Shown: positions 1-8,647 of the stretch, piece by piece | Layout of the letters: every line of letters begins with the position of its first letter | Position numbering within the stretch: position 1 is the stretch's first letter | Assembly: GCA_963735495.1 (NCBI GenBank) | Contig: CAVTLG010000006.1 | Span: forward strand, 345,555 to 409,554 | Length of the DNA: 64,000 nucleotides | Source: CAVTLG01 sp963735495 | GTDB taxonomy: Bacteria > Chloroflexota > Ktedonobacteria > Ktedonobacterales > Ktedonobacteraceae | Direction of reading: 5' to 3' | The notes under the pieces: model-generated | What the model was told of the DNA's origin: nothing | The model's input: only the letters and a program-made list of their open reading frames with translations | Database searches by the model: none | Translations under genes and position numbers: made by a program

Positions 1-125
1 ATATGTCGGTGCGCCAACTGCGTGATCCAACAAAGAAATGGTCGCGCACACTTTTCTGGTATTCAAACTGCTACCTGGCATTGATCTTTGCGGTCATGGT
101 GCTCGACCGCGTCATTCGTTGGTGA
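1..125 (+). CDS. ctaB: Heme O synthase (protoheme IX farnesyltransferase) C-terminal end, partial
   Basis: An open frame enters from the left edge and stops with TGA at 123-125. About 40 residues are visible, including RQLRDPTKKWSRTLFWYSN followed by a hydrophobic stretch (CYLALIFAVMVLD). A small polar segment, then W-S-x-x-Y-L-A-L-x-F-x-x-M-V-x-D, is how CtaB/CyoE proteins end, in their last membrane helix. CtaB farnesylates heme B to heme O for cytochrome oxidase. The thioredoxin-like gene just downstream fits a cytochrome-oxidase or cytochrome-maturation neighbourhood. The first in-frame ATG in the window is at 3, but the gene almost certainly starts outside. The call rests on a short tail only. 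Confidence 0.55.
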   Translation, partial: MSVRQLRDPTKKWSRTLFWYSNCYLALIFAVMVLDRVIRW

Positions 126-284
126 ATGATGGCGCACATGCGAACGCCCAGGTGACATAGTCCCCGCTGCATTGTACACGCACGGTAGGTGAGAAGACCA
201 TCTATGAGCATAGTTGAGACGCATGGTGGTCTTCTATTGGAAACAGTCGCCTTGCTGTGTATTTCCATGGAAGGATCTTGCCAT

Positions 285-935
285 ATGGAAGGTGAGAGTG
301 TAACACCGAACATGCTCCAGACGCTGCCGTCAGTTGTTGTGGCAAAACGCTCACGCAGGCGTCGCATCACAACCTTTATTGTGGTAAGTATCGTGAATGT
401 CGCTTTGCTCGTGCTGATTGGGACGCTGCTGCTAACACCTGCTCAGAAGCAGAGTCAGCCGGGCACGAGCAGCAGTAGCGCAGCCAGTCTGGGGGATATC
501 AACAGTCCTCTGATCGGGCAGTCAGCGCCCAATTTCACGCTGCCAGTACTCGGTGCCAGTTCTGCGACACTCCAGTTAGCAGATTTCAAGGGGCAACCTG
601 TCATCCTGAATTTCTGGGCATCCTGGTGCACTCCTTGCAATGGCGAAGCAGCTTTCTTGCATAAGTCGTGGCCTGGCCTGAAGTCACAGGGCATTGTTTT
701 TATTGGTATCGATGGCTCAGAAAAGGCCAGTAATGCGCTCAAGTTTCTGCAAAAGTACGCTATTGTCTATCCTAATGTGCAAGATACGCTCAATAGCGCG
801 ACCGCTATCGACTATGGGGTGACAGGTTTGCCAGAGACGATCTTTATTAACCGTAGGGGTATTGTCGTGGCAAAATGGGTTTCTGTGCTCAATCAGCAGG
901 GCTTACAACTTGAAGTGGCGAAGCTTGCACACTAG
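285..935 (+). CDS. Membrane-anchored TlpA/ResA-type thioredoxin-like protein
   Basis: A redoxin of about 216 residues. After a basic stretch (KRSRRRR) there is one N-terminal membrane helix (TTFIVVSIVNVALLVLIGTL), then a serine-rich linker and a TlpA-like fold beginning IGQSAPNFTLPVL. The redox motif is WCTPC (C115 and C118), with the cis-proline motif near GVTGLPETIFI. Such proteins reduce disulfides or heme-binding cysteines outside the membrane during cytochrome maturation, which suits the heme O synthase end just upstream. The ATG at 285 is preferred because GGAAGG lies about ten bases before it and little sits ahead of the helix. In-frame starts at 189 and 204 are possible and would add an odd non-hydrophobic leader. 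Confidence 0.8.
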   Translation: MEGESVTPNMLQTLPSVVVAKRSRRRRITTFIVVSIVNVALLVLIGTLLLTPAQKQSQPGTSSSSAASLGDINSPLIGQSAPNFTLPVLGASSATLQLADFKGQPVILNFWASWCTPCNGEAAFLHKSWPGLKSQGIVFIGIDGSEKASNALKFLQKYAIVYPNVQDTLNSATAIDYGVTGLPETIFINRRGIVVAKWVSVLNQQGLQLEVAKLAH

Positions 936-1308
936 CTAGGATGCTGGATCGTCTCATCTCTTTTTGATGCTCGAAGTGTCCCTATTATCCCCTCGTTTTT
1001 GGGGTAGCGAATGGCTACACTCAGAAATAAGGAGGATGCACATACTGCGGAGAACAGGGCATTTCCGATATTTTGCGCGGCATTCAAGGTCGCTACGTCT
1101 GCCACAACTCTTGCTCTCTGTCTGTCTCAGTATCCTCAAGCAGGTCAAGTGAAAAAAGGACTCCTGCCGCCTCTTCTAGCGAAAAAGTATAGACACAAAA
1201 TCCTAACAGGTCAAGTGAAGATGCATCAGGGGAAATGTAGCTCCTATATCGGCCAGATCGGGAAACCGGCGATATGGCGAGAGAAAGCAGCTAGAAAGGA
1301 TTTCCAGG
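936..1308. other. Intergenic region upstream of the GH87 gene
   Basis: No convincing gene is seen in this 373-base gap. It holds a 12-base direct repeat, CAGGTCAAGTGA, at 1141-1152 and 1207-1218 (66 bases apart), which could be a regulator half-site pair or simply a small duplication. A short hairpin with ATATCG/CGATAT arms lies near 1247-1274. The ribosome site of the next gene, AAGGATTTCCAGG, ends just before its ATG. Confidence 0.4.
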
Positions 1309-4300
1309 ATGCAGGAGCGCAAGATCAAGAAGGTATACAAATATATTGGATCAGTAGCCGTATTGATTATATTTGTGGTAAGTACTATCAGCATACTGAC
1401 GAACTTACCACATGCAGCATCTGCTGATAATGCAGTACTTACTACTGTACAGTACGAAGCCGAGAGCGCGTACCTTTCTGGTGGTACAAAGATCGATACG
1501 AGTGGCAGTGGTTACTCAAGTAGCGGCTACGTTGATGGGTACACGAGTGTGGGAGCAAAGTCAGTCTTCTCCGTCAATCTGGTGCAGGACGGGACGTACG
1601 CGGTCACATTGCGCTATGCCAATGGTTCAGGGTCAACGCAGACGCTTGGTATCTCTATCAATGGTATCCATGTTACCAAAGCATCATTTGCCGCGACGAG
1701 TAGCGCCAGCACCTGGGCAAATCACGTTGAGTATATGCTGCTGCGTACAGGAATCAACACGATATCTGTGGAGTATGATCAAGGCGATAGTGGTAACGTC
1801 AGCCTGGACTATATCAGCATTCCAAACACAACGCCGCTCGCGAAGCAAGGAGCTACGTTGCCATATACCGAATACGAGGCCGTGAACGCAGCGACCAATG
1901 GCACGATTATTGGACCAAATTACACCTATCTGACGTTACCATCAGAAGCTGTGGGACGTAAAGCTGTGCAGTTGACCAGCCAGGGAAAGTATGTGGAGTT
2001 TACGCTGACCCAGTCGGCGAATGCTATTGATCTACGCTATAGCATCCCCGACTCGGCTGATGGCTCGGGTCTGACGGCCCCACTCAGCCTGTATGTGAAT
2101 GGGAAGCTCAATCAGAGTTTGTCATTGACCTCGAAGTACAGCTGGTTTTATGGTAGCTATCCCTTTACCAATACGCCCGGCGATGGCAAGGCCCATCATT
2201 TCTATGATGAGGTACATGCCTGGCTGGGGAGCCTGGAACCGGCAGGCACCAAAGTGCGGGTGCAGGTCGACGCGGGCGATAGCGCGCCATCGTATACTAT
2301 TAATCTGGCCGACTTCTACAACGTGCCCGCTGCCTATACCGAGCCGTCGTCTGGCTATCTCTCCGTTGCCAGTTACGGTGCTGATCCGACCGGCGCTAAG
2401 GACTCGACCCAGGCTATCCAGAACGCAGTCAACGCAGCGGAAAGCGCAGGCAAGGGTGTCTGGATACCTACGGGAACGTACACTGTGACCAGTCATATTA
2501 TTTTGAACAACGTCACCATGCGGGGTGCCGGCCCCTGGTATACCGTTCTGGGGGGCAATGGCGTGGGTCTGTACGGCAATTCCCCATCTAATCCCAGTTC
2601 GGATGTGCAGATCTACGATCTGGCCATCTCAGGGCAGGTGATGATCCGCAACGACGCTGCGGATGTCAGTGGTATTGGCGACTCTATGGGTGGTGGCTCG
2701 GTGATCCAGGATGTGTGGATCGAGCACACCAAGGTTGGTATGTGGTTCAACGGTCCGTTCAGCGGCCTGCTGATTACTGGCGACACCATTCGTGACACCA
2801 CCGCCGATGGCATCAACTTTCACGACGGCATCACCAATGCCACAGTAGAGCAGACCACGATCCGCAATACCGGCGATGATGGGCTGGCCATGTGGTCGGA
2901 TACCAATGCCGACGAGAACGATGTCTTCGAGTACAATACCGTACAATCACCGATCCTGGCGAATGACATTGCCATCTATGGCGGTTCGAACAATAGCATC
3001 CTGAACAATATCGTCGAGGATACGGTGGCAGAGGGTGGTGGCATTCAGGTCGGCAATCGCTTCAGTTCGGTGCCGCTGGCGGGCACCACCACGATTGCCA
3101 ACAATCTGACCATCCGGGCCGGACAGCTTGATCCCAACTGGCAGTTTGGTGTAGGTGCTATCTGGTTCTACGCGCTGGACGAGGCTATGTCAGGCACGAT
3201 CAATGTCACCAATGATCAGATCGAGAATAGTCCCTATGAGGCGATCCAGTTTATCGGTTCGACTGTCACCAATGTGCACTTCAGCAACATCACTATCACC
3301 AATGTGGGAACGTTTGTCTTCCAGTTGCAGTCCGCAGGCTCGGCGACGGCCAGCAATGTCACGGCGACCGGTGTGGGTGATGCGGGACAATATAACTGTG
3401 GCGTAGCTTTCACCATCACGCAGGGATCGGGCAACTCGGGTTGGTCCCCGTCGGTGTGTGGTTTTCCTGCACCTGGAACAACCCCGACGCCAGTAACCGG
3501 GACTACCTCGACGCCAACATCTGGGACCACCCCAACTCCGGTTCCAGCCACTCCAACGCCAGAGCCAACCTGGCTAGCGCCCTCCGGTTCGCTGGTAAAG
3601 GCGATCAACGCAGGTGGCGCGGCTTCGGGTACCTTTGTAGCGGATACGGGCTATAACCAGGGCAACGAGTACTCGGACACGTCAACCACGATTAATACCA
3701 GTGCAGTCGGTAATGCGGTATCGCAGGCGGTGTACCAGACCTGTCGCTGGAACAGTGCGTTTACCTATACTATCCCAGGACTGGCGGCGGGCAAGACCTA
3801 TACGGTCCAGTTGGATTGGGCGGAACTGACATTCCAGGGGGCGGGTCAGCGCGAGTTCAACGTGGCCATCAATGGTAGCCAGATATTGAGTAACTTCGAT
3901 GTCTACGCTACGGCGGGATATAAGACGGCGTTAGCCAAACAATACGCGGTGGCTGCGAATAGCAGTGGTCAGATCGTGATTGCTTTTAGCCGGGGTGCCG
4001 CTGATAATCCCTTTATTAGTGCCATCGAAATCTACTTGCCGGGAGCAGCATCCACAAATCCCCCGATACCAGTGCCGAGTCACAAGACGCTGGTGAAGGC
4101 GATCAACGCGGGTGGCGCGACCTCGGGTACTTTTGTAGCGGATACGGGCTATAACCAGGGCAACGAGTACAGCGATACTTCGGTGGCGATCAACACGAGT
4201 GGTGTGATCAACGCTGCACCGCAGGCGGTGTACCAGACCTGTCGCTGGAACAGTGCGTTCACCTACACCATCTCGGGCCTGACGGCGGGCAAGACTTATA

Positions 4301-4539
4301 CGGTCCAGTTGGATTGGGCGGAACTGACGTTCCAGGGAGCGGGTCAGCGCGAGTTCAATGTGGCCATCAATGGTAGCCAGGTGTTGAGTAACTTCGACGT
4401 CTACGCTACAGCGGGATATAAGACGGCGCTGGAGAAGCAGTTCACGACGAAGGCCAATAGTAGCGGCCAGATTGTGATTGCCTTCACGAAGGGACCGGCT
4501 GATAATCCCTTCATTAACGCTATTGAGATCTGGCAGTAG
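1309..4539 (+). CDS. Secreted GH87-type alpha-1,3-glucanase (mycodextranase) with CBM6/35 and two malectin-like domains
   Basis: 1076 residues. A signal peptide or anchor spans about 12-38. A CBM6/35-type beta-sandwich (YEAESAYLSGG) covers 47-172 and a second galactose-binding-like domain 180-340. A right-handed beta-helix follows at about 350-715, then a Pro/Thr linker at 718-758. Two malectin-like domains (LVKAINAGG) begin near 762 and 927. In the helix, D500, D523 and D524 (GDDGLAMWS) have exactly the spacing known for the catalytic aspartates of GH87 alpha-1,3-glucanases (one Asp, then an Asp pair 23 and 24 residues on). The enzyme should cut alpha-1,3-glucan of fungal walls or biofilm outside the cell, with the end domains binding substrate. 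It has no operon partner. A pectate-lyase-like helix of another family is the main alternative, but the Asp spacing argues for GH87. Confidence 0.82.
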   Translation: MQERKIKKVYKYIGSVAVLIIFVVSTISILTNLPHAASADNAVLTTVQYEAESAYLSGGTKIDTSGSGYSSSGYVDGYTSVGAKSVFSVNLVQDGTYAVTLRYANGSGSTQTLGISINGIHVTKASFAATSSASTWANHVEYMLLRTGINTISVEYDQGDSGNVSLDYISIPNTTPLAKQGATLPYTEYEAVNAATNGTIIGPNYTYLTLPSEAVGRKAVQLTSQGKYVEFTLTQSANAIDLRYSIPDSADGSGLTAPLSLYVNGKLNQSLSLTSKYSWFYGSYPFTNTPGDGKAHHFYDEVHAWLGSLEPAGTKVRVQVDAGDSAPSYTINLADFYNVPAAYTEPSSGYLSVASYGADPTGAKDSTQAIQNAVNAAESAGKGVWIPTGTYTVTSHIILNNVTMRGAGPWYTVLGGNGVGLYGNSPSNPSSDVQIYDLAISGQVMIRNDAADVSGIGDSMGGGSVIQDVWIEHTKVGMWFNGPFSGLLITGDTIRDTTADGINFHDGITNATVEQTTIRNTGDDGLAMWSDTNADENDVFEYNTVQSPILANDIAIYGGSNNSILNNIVEDTVAEGGGIQVGNRFSSVPLAGTTTIANNLTIRAGQLDPNWQFGVGAIWFYALDEAMSGTINVTNDQIENSPYEAIQFIGSTVTNVHFSNITITNVGTFVFQLQSAGSATASNVTATGVGDAGQYNCGVAFTITQGSGNSGWSPSVCGFPAPGTTPTPVTGTTSTPTSGTTPTPVPATPTPEPTWLAPSGSLVKAINAGGAASGTFVADTGYNQGNEYSDTSTTINTSAVGNAVSQAVYQTCRWNSAFTYTIPGLAAGKTYTVQLDWAELTFQGAGQREFNVAINGSQILSNFDVYATAGYKTALAKQYAVAANSSGQIVIAFSRGAADNPFISAIEIYLPGAASTNPPIPVPSHKTLVKAINAGGATSGTFVADTGYNQGNEYSDTSVAINTSGVINAAPQAVYQTCRWNSAFTYTISGLTAGKTYTVQLDWAELTFQGAGQREFNVAINGSQVLSNFDVYATAGYKTALEKQFTTKANSSGQIVIAFTKGPADNPFINAIEIWQ
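3592..4536 (+). repeat. Tandem duplication encoding the two malectin-like domains
   Basis: Two direct repeats of about 450 bases (3592-4045 and 4090-4536) inside the glucanase gene are nearly identical over long stretches. Examples are the segments covering GYNQGNEYSDTS, VYQTCRWNSAFTYTI and AELTFQGAGQREFNVAING. A 40-base spacer encodes a short Pro/Ser linker. The identity extends to synonymous positions, so the duplication is recent or kept uniform by gene conversion. Confidence 0.9.
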
Positions 4540-4618
4540 CCTGACGGCATGGCACTCAGTGTTGTGCCATGGAATACGAACAGGCAAGCATGATCCAGCA
4601 TGGGTATGATATCGGGCG

Positions 4619-4649
4619 TGCATGTTGTATCTTTCAAGTACAACATGCA
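4619..4649. terminator. Hairpin between convergent genes
   Basis: Perfect 11-base arms (TGCATGTTGTA and TACAACATGCA) with a 9-base loop, between the ends of the glucanase (+) and the oxidoreductase (-). A second stem, CATGGCAC/GTGCCATG, lies around 4547-4571. Neither has a strong T-run, so a bidirectional terminator is plausible but not certain. Confidence 0.45.
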
Positions 4650-4710
4650 TGTGTCATTTATCAGCTAAAAAACTGTTTCTCAGATACCCTGCTGTCCCAA
4701 TCGCGCGTGT

Positions 4711-5625
4711 TCAGGCGGTGAGGATAATCTTGGCAGTACTACCCTTTTCGGCGATTGCCTGTGCTTCGGCAGCATCAGCGAGCGGCATGATACGCTCGAC
4801 TGGGATCGTCAACTTGCCGTCGCGTACCGCCTCTGCATAGCGCAAGATCGTTGCGGAGTTGACTGGCGCGATAACGATAGTGATCTGAATAGTAGGATGC
4901 AGCGCAGCGTTTCGCGGGTTTTGCGTTGGGAAACAACCAAACGTGCCACCTTCCTTGACCCTGGCAAGGAGCTGGCCGGCGAGCTCCCCACCGACGGTGT
5001 CGGCGACGCAGTCGAGAGGACCGAGTTTATCAATCTCTGCATCATCATCGATGGCGATGGCCTCGTTCACTCCGGGAAGTTGTCGAGCAGCGTCCAGTCG
5101 CTTGCCACGGACGCCAGCAATGACGCGAGCCCCGATCTGCGACGCTGCGAAGACCGCTGAGCGACCGACGCCACCTAAAGCTCCGGTGATGAGGACGGTC
5201 TGACCGGGTTGGACCTTGGCACCAAGCCGTATCATCGCATCGCCCGTGACGTTGACCAGTGGAAGCGCGGCTGCGGTGGTCATCTCCAGGCCAGCGGGAA
5301 TTTTGACGAGGTCGCTGGCTTTGACGGTGCACAGCTCAGCGTAGGTACGCCGTGCGACAGCCATGACGCGGTCGCCAGGCTCGAAACTGGTGACGCCCTC
5401 GCCTGCCTCGACAACGGTACCAGCGAGGTCGAGGCCAGGGATGTAGGGGAACGCTATCGGAAGGAAGTTCTTGACTGCGCCAGAGCGTACCCGCCAATCA
5501 GCAGGGTTGATGCTGGTGGCAGAGACGCATACGAGCACCTCGCCTGCGGCGGGTTTGGGGTCTTCAACGTCTTCGTAGGTAAGTAGTGACGCGGGGCCAT
5601 ACTCGTGGAGGACAATGGCTTTCAT
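4711..5625 (-). CDS. NADP-dependent MDR-family oxidoreductase (quinone reductase-like)
   Basis: 304 residues, the usual length for zinc-free quinone oxidoreductases of the medium-chain superfamily. The N-terminal GroES-like domain (MKAIVLHEYG, VSATSINPADWRVRSG) has no zinc-binding cysteines. The Rossmann part carries LITGALGGVGRSAV at about 142-155. The family uses NADPH to reduce quinones or enals in the cytosol. GAGGGAAAGC precedes the ATG. The upstream DNA carries one arm of an inverted repeat whose other arm lies in the possible regulator remnant next door, so control by a lost TetR-type protein is conceivable. The substrate is unknown. Confidence 0.85.
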   Translation of the reverse strand: MKAIVLHEYGPASLLTYEDVEDPKPAAGEVLVCVSATSINPADWRVRSGAVKNFLPIAFPYIPGLDLAGTVVEAGEGVTSFEPGDRVMAVARRTYAELCTVKASDLVKIPAGLEMTTAAALPLVNVTGDAMIRLGAKVQPGQTVLITGALGGVGRSAVFAASQIGARVIAGVRGKRLDAARQLPGVNEAIAIDDDAEIDKLGPLDCVADTVGGELAGQLLARVKEGGTFGCFPTQNPRNAALHPTIQITIVIAPVNSATILRYAEAVRDGKLTIPVERIMPLADAAEAQAIAEKGSTAKIILTA

Positions 5626-5659
5626 GCTTTCCCTCGATTTCTTGAAAACTGTTCATGTT

Positions 5660-5796
5660 TGTACATACGATCATTACATGAGGTAATTTTTGTATCATTC
5701 ATTGCTGCTTGATTGCTTTGAAGAGGGTTTGATTGAGAACAAGCCAGTCAGCAATAAGCTGTCGCAGAACTCCCTCATATAATGATCGTATGTACA
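5660..5796. repeat. 24-base inverted repeat flanking a regulator remnant
   Basis: The arm at 5660-5683 (TGTACATACGATCATT...) and the arm at 5773-5796 are reverse complements over 24 bases with one mismatch. The right arm lies inside the possible TetR-like remnant. The left arm lies 35 bases upstream of the oxidoreductase start. The arms are about 90 bases apart, so a local inverted duplication is more likely than a simple terminator. Confidence 0.6.
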
Positions 5797-5841
5797 CTCG
5801 GGGATCTTGCTCCAGACCAATTGCTCGCTCACTGTTGGGAT
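5699..5841 (-). pseudogene. Possible 3' remnant of a TetR-type regulator
   Basis: Between the hydrolase stop and the oxidoreductase promoter there is an open frame ending GLEQDPRVYIRSLYEGVLRQ then LIADWLVLNQTLF. This resembles the helical C-terminal part of TetR-family regulators. No DNA-binding half or start can be seen, because the frame runs back into the neighbouring hydrolase gene in another frame. The idea rests on residue pattern only and could be a chance open frame. Confidence 0.28.
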
Positions 5842-6645
5842 TTACAATGGCCTCAAATACTGCTTCACCTTTGCTCGAATAATATCGGCCATTTCTTTCG
5901 GCATGGTGACGTGTGGAGCGTGAGCACTGTTGACCCAGGTGACAGGTCGATTTCCGCGAGCAGCAGTCGCTTGATTCGCCGCCGTCAACCATGAAGGCGT
6001 CCAGATACCAATGGTGAAGTCAACAGGAGCCATGTGTGCAAAATCTTCCTCGAAGTACTGTCCCATATCAACCGTCCCAAGATAGTATTGCGCCCAGTTT
6101 GCCCCATTTTGCGCTATGCGTGCGCGTTGGGCAGCGTCCTCGGTAAACCCTGCTGTTCCAAGCAGTGTAATGGATAAGATCGTTGATGAGTCAGCAATTT
6201 TTGGAGAGAACGTGGCGATCCTTTGAAAGTACTCGACGCCAGCATTTTTAATGGGTGTATCCGCCTGTAATGCCGCCTCATGGACAATACCATTTCTGGT
6301 AATATCTGGATGGAATTTGGCTAACGCGAGAACGGCTTGTCCTCCTGAACTCACCCCAAATGCCGAAATCGGTTGCTCAAGAGGGATTGCCTCAACCAGC
6401 GCCGCGATATCATCGGCAAAGAGTTCCGGGGTCACGGGACGGGGATGGGGATCTGGTGATCGTGATCCACCGCGAGGATCAAAGGTCAACACGGTAAACT
6501 CGTCTGCAAGACATTCCATCAATTTCTCATACGTACCACAATCATTGCTACCAGGAGGGACAAGCACCATGGTTGGACCTTGACCCATCATTTCGCAGTA
6601 AAAATCCATGCCATTTGCATAGACCGTAAACGTCTTTTTTTTCAT
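5842..6645 (-). CDS. Alpha/beta-hydrolase
   Basis: About 267 residues with a typical alpha/beta-hydrolase layout: oxyanion region VLVPPGSNDCGTYEKLM, FDPRGGSRSPDP after strand 4, nucleophile elbow GVSSGGQAV, and a C-terminal histidine in NSAHAPHVTMP. It probably hydrolyses a small ester, lactone or chloride; the sequence does not fix the substrate. The ATG at 6645 (MKKKTFTVYANG) is chosen because AGAGAAGAG lies a few bases before it. An upstream ATG at 6672 has no ribosome site. It is followed closely by the regulator remnant and the oxidoreductase on the same strand. Confidence 0.8.
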   Translation of the reverse strand: MKKKTFTVYANGMDFYCEMMGQGPTMVLVPPGSNDCGTYEKLMECLADEFTVLTFDPRGGSRSPDPHPRPVTPELFADDIAALVEAIPLEQPISAFGVSSGGQAVLALAKFHPDITRNGIVHEAALQADTPIKNAGVEYFQRIATFSPKIADSSTILSITLLGTAGFTEDAAQRARIAQNGANWAQYYLGTVDMGQYFEEDFAHMAPVDFTIGIWTPSWLTAANQATAARGNRPVTWVNSAHAPHVTMPKEMADIIRAKVKQYLRPL

Positions 6646-6937
6646 AAATCTCTTCTCTTTCAGCGTTTCCATGCTTGCATTTCAAATATGGAAACAGTAT
6701 CGTGAATTGTCTTTGCCGCAAGCGTTGCGCGACCTCACCGGAAGCCTCAACCAGCGCTCGCAAGCCGCCCTGGAACCTCAGAATGAACTACTAGCGCATG
6801 TATTGAACTCATCTCTCTTTTTGTAAATTTGGCAATGAGGTGAGCGGGTCTTCCCTTAGAAAGAGAGCAGATCACTCACCGATTTATCAAAGATTCCAGC
6901 CATGGAATTACCAAATTTACAGGCCCTCAGCCTCACA
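6646..6937. other. Intergenic region with a spaced inverted repeat
   Basis: No gene is supported in these 292 bases. Arms TGTAAATTTGGCAA (6822-6835) and TTACCAAATTTACA (6908-6921) match at 13 of 14 positions across a 72-base spacer. They could be the edges of a small mobile element or a loose terminator downstream of the minus-strand SDR gene. Confidence 0.35.
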
Positions 6938-7765
6938 TCAGTTGTTGAAGTAGTGCTCTTCCAGGTCCTGGATCAGTCCGGGATGCACAGGGCGCCATCC
7001 CAGGAGTTCCTGGGTCTGTGCACTTGACCTCGGGATATCGACCGCCGCCACCATACCAAGGAAAGGACCGAAGTGGGCGTCTGCCTCTTCACGGGGAATG
7101 CTGACCACCGGCAGGTTCAGGCGGCGACCAATGACGCCGGCGATGTCGCGGAATGGCACTCCTTCGTCGCCGACCCCGTCAAGCCGTGACCCCGCCGGGG
7201 CGCTTTCCAGCGCTAGGCGGTACAGGCGCGCCGCATCAAGGCGATGGACGGCCACCCAGCGGTTGGACCCGTCGCCGATGTAGGCAGAGACGCCCTTCGT
7301 GCGGGCGATAGTGATCAGTCTTGGTATGAAGCCGTGCTTGTCGCCCTCGTCGTGCACGGACAGAGAGAGAGAGGCAACTGATGCGCGCACGCCAGCCAGT
7401 GCGAGCACCGCGTTATCCGATGCCTCCCCGTTGCGGTGAGCGGTGGTCACGAACGGCTTGCCGGAGCCTTCGAGCGCCGTCCCCATCGTCTCGATGGCGC
7501 GCAGATCGGTAGTGAGCGCGGCTGCGAAGTCCGGGTGGCCGTGCTGAAACGCCAGGTGAATGACGCCGGATGCCTCGGCGGCACCGCTGTGAAGACTGTC
7601 GAGGTCGTCAAGGGTACCGCGACGCACCTCGGCCCCAGCTTCCTTCAGTGCCTCAGCACCCTTGTCTGAGCGGGTAAGACCGACGACCGTATGACCGGCA
7701 TCGATGAGTTCGCGGACGATGGCGGAACCGATGAAGCCTGTTGCTCCTGTGACGAAAACACGCAT
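6938..7765 (-). CDS. Atypical extended SDR (NAD(P)-dependent epimerase/dehydratase family)
   Basis: 275 residues. The nucleotide-binding motif VTGATGFIGSAIV is at the N-terminus and D/N-rich beta-4 segments follow. The usual YxxxK catalytic pair is not obvious: the corresponding region reads LSVHDEGDKHGF, as in atypical SDRs. AGAAGGAG precedes the ATG. The gene diverges from a TetR regulator across a 128-base gap that holds a 13-base perfect palindrome lying over its predicted promoter, so repression by that TetR protein is likely. Substrate unknown; a role in detoxifying a small carbonyl compound is a guess from this arrangement. Confidence 0.85.
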   Translation of the reverse strand: MRVFVTGATGFIGSAIVRELIDAGHTVVGLTRSDKGAEALKEAGAEVRRGTLDDLDSLHSGAAEASGVIHLAFQHGHPDFAAALTTDLRAIETMGTALEGSGKPFVTTAHRNGEASDNAVLALAGVRASVASLSLSVHDEGDKHGFIPRLITIARTKGVSAYIGDGSNRWVAVHRLDAARLYRLALESAPAGSRLDGVGDEGVPFRDIAGVIGRRLNLPVVSIPREEADAHFGPFLGMVAAVDIPRSSAQTQELLGWRPVHPGLIQDLEEHYFNN

Positions 7766-7813
7766 AAGAAAATTCTCCTTCTACTGGTAAGATGTAGCGT
7801 AAGCGTGATAAAA

Positions 7814-7858
7814 TGAGGGTTCCTCCATATATTAACGGAGGAACCCTCACTTTGTCAA
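7814..7858 (-). promoter_or_regulatory. Palindromic TetR operator over the SDR promoter
   Basis: TGAGGGTTCCTCC (7814-7826) and GGAGGAACCCTCA (7837-7849) are perfect 13-base arms with a 10-base AT-rich centre. On the minus strand a consensus -35, TTGACA (7853-7858), is followed after 17-18 bases by TTAATA/TAATAT, so the palindrome fills the spacer and overlaps the -10. Its place between a TetR gene and a divergent enzyme gene makes it the likely operator for both promoters. Confidence 0.75.
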
Positions 7859-7893
7859 GGGCCAATATTTCCAGGGGAAAGGGGTAGCATGAA

Positions 7894-8481
7894 ATGAGCG
7901 AGCCAACACCAGCCAACCACCCCATGCGAGCTGATGCCCAGCGCAACTATGCCAGCCTGCTGAAGACGGCGCGAGTCGCGGTCTCCGAGCGCGGCGCTGA
8001 CATTGTCCTGGAGGACATTGCCAGATCGGCTGGGGTCGGAATCGGAACGCTGTACCGCCACTTCCCCACGCGTCAGGATCTCCTGGAAGCCGTGTTCCTG
8101 GATGAAACCAATGCATTGAGGGCGCGCGCTGAAGAACTCGCAAGTGCTCCGGTTCCTTTCGATGCCCTGATCAGCTGGCTTCGTCTCCAGATGGACTTCG
8201 CGGCTCGCGGGCGCAGCATGGGCGCAGCCATCATGGCTGCCAAGCACGTTGAGGGAACGAGAATCTCTGCTGCGAACAAAGCGATGCACGAGGCGGGAGC
8301 AGTCCTCTTGCTCCGCCCCCAGGCCGCAGAACAAATCCGAACGGATGTCCATATTCGCGACGTGATACGACTCGTCTACGGAATCGCCCTGGTGAATGAA
8401 CGTGCGTCCGATCCTGATGGAGCCAACCGCATGCTCGATCTCGTCATCGCCGGAATCAGCACAAAGCCGAGTCGGGACTGA
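7894..8481 (+). CDS. TetR/AcrR-family transcriptional regulator
   Basis: 195 residues, normal for the family. The N-terminal helix-turn-helix includes VLEDIARSAGVGIGTLYRHF and PTRQDLLEAVF (about 30-65), and the ligand-binding half is helical and divergent. It lies opposite the SDR gene. The shared gap contains a strong palindrome, so it probably represses both genes until an effector binds. The gene ends before a 166-base convergent gap to the CoA ligase. Confidence 0.9.
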   Translation: MSEPTPANHPMRADAQRNYASLLKTARVAVSERGADIVLEDIARSAGVGIGTLYRHFPTRQDLLEAVFLDETNALRARAEELASAPVPFDALISWLRLQMDFAARGRSMGAAIMAAKHVEGTRISAANKAMHEAGAVLLLRPQAAEQIRTDVHIRDVIRLVYGIALVNERASDPDGANRMLDLVIAGISTKPSRD

Positions 8482-8647
8482 AAGATGGGGTGTCACCTCT
8501 CGGCGAGGAGTCGATCCGACTTTCCGACGGCGTGCGCCAGTTGAGCATAAGCAGCGCCTGTCTCGTTGCGTATCGCGTGGGATCAGCGAATGGCAGAAGC
8601 CCTGGTGGGGACCAGCAACTGTCAAGCTGAAAAATCGGTCCGCTGGA

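Noticed and set aside
1141..1308. Possible riboswitch before the glucanase gene
   Set aside because: GGGAAACC and an ATATCG stem recalled known aptamers, but no class consensus (c-di-GMP, c-di-AMP and others) fits.
1011..1427. Open frame of 138 codons overlapping the start of the glucanase gene
   Set aside because: It shares bases with the well-supported GH87 signal-peptide region in another frame, its product looks random, and no family pattern is seen.
6671..6826. Small plus-strand frame of about 51 codons (LSLPQALRDLTGSLNQRSQA)
   Set aside because: Helical-looking but lacks a ribosome site and overlaps the hydrolase leader; too little to call.
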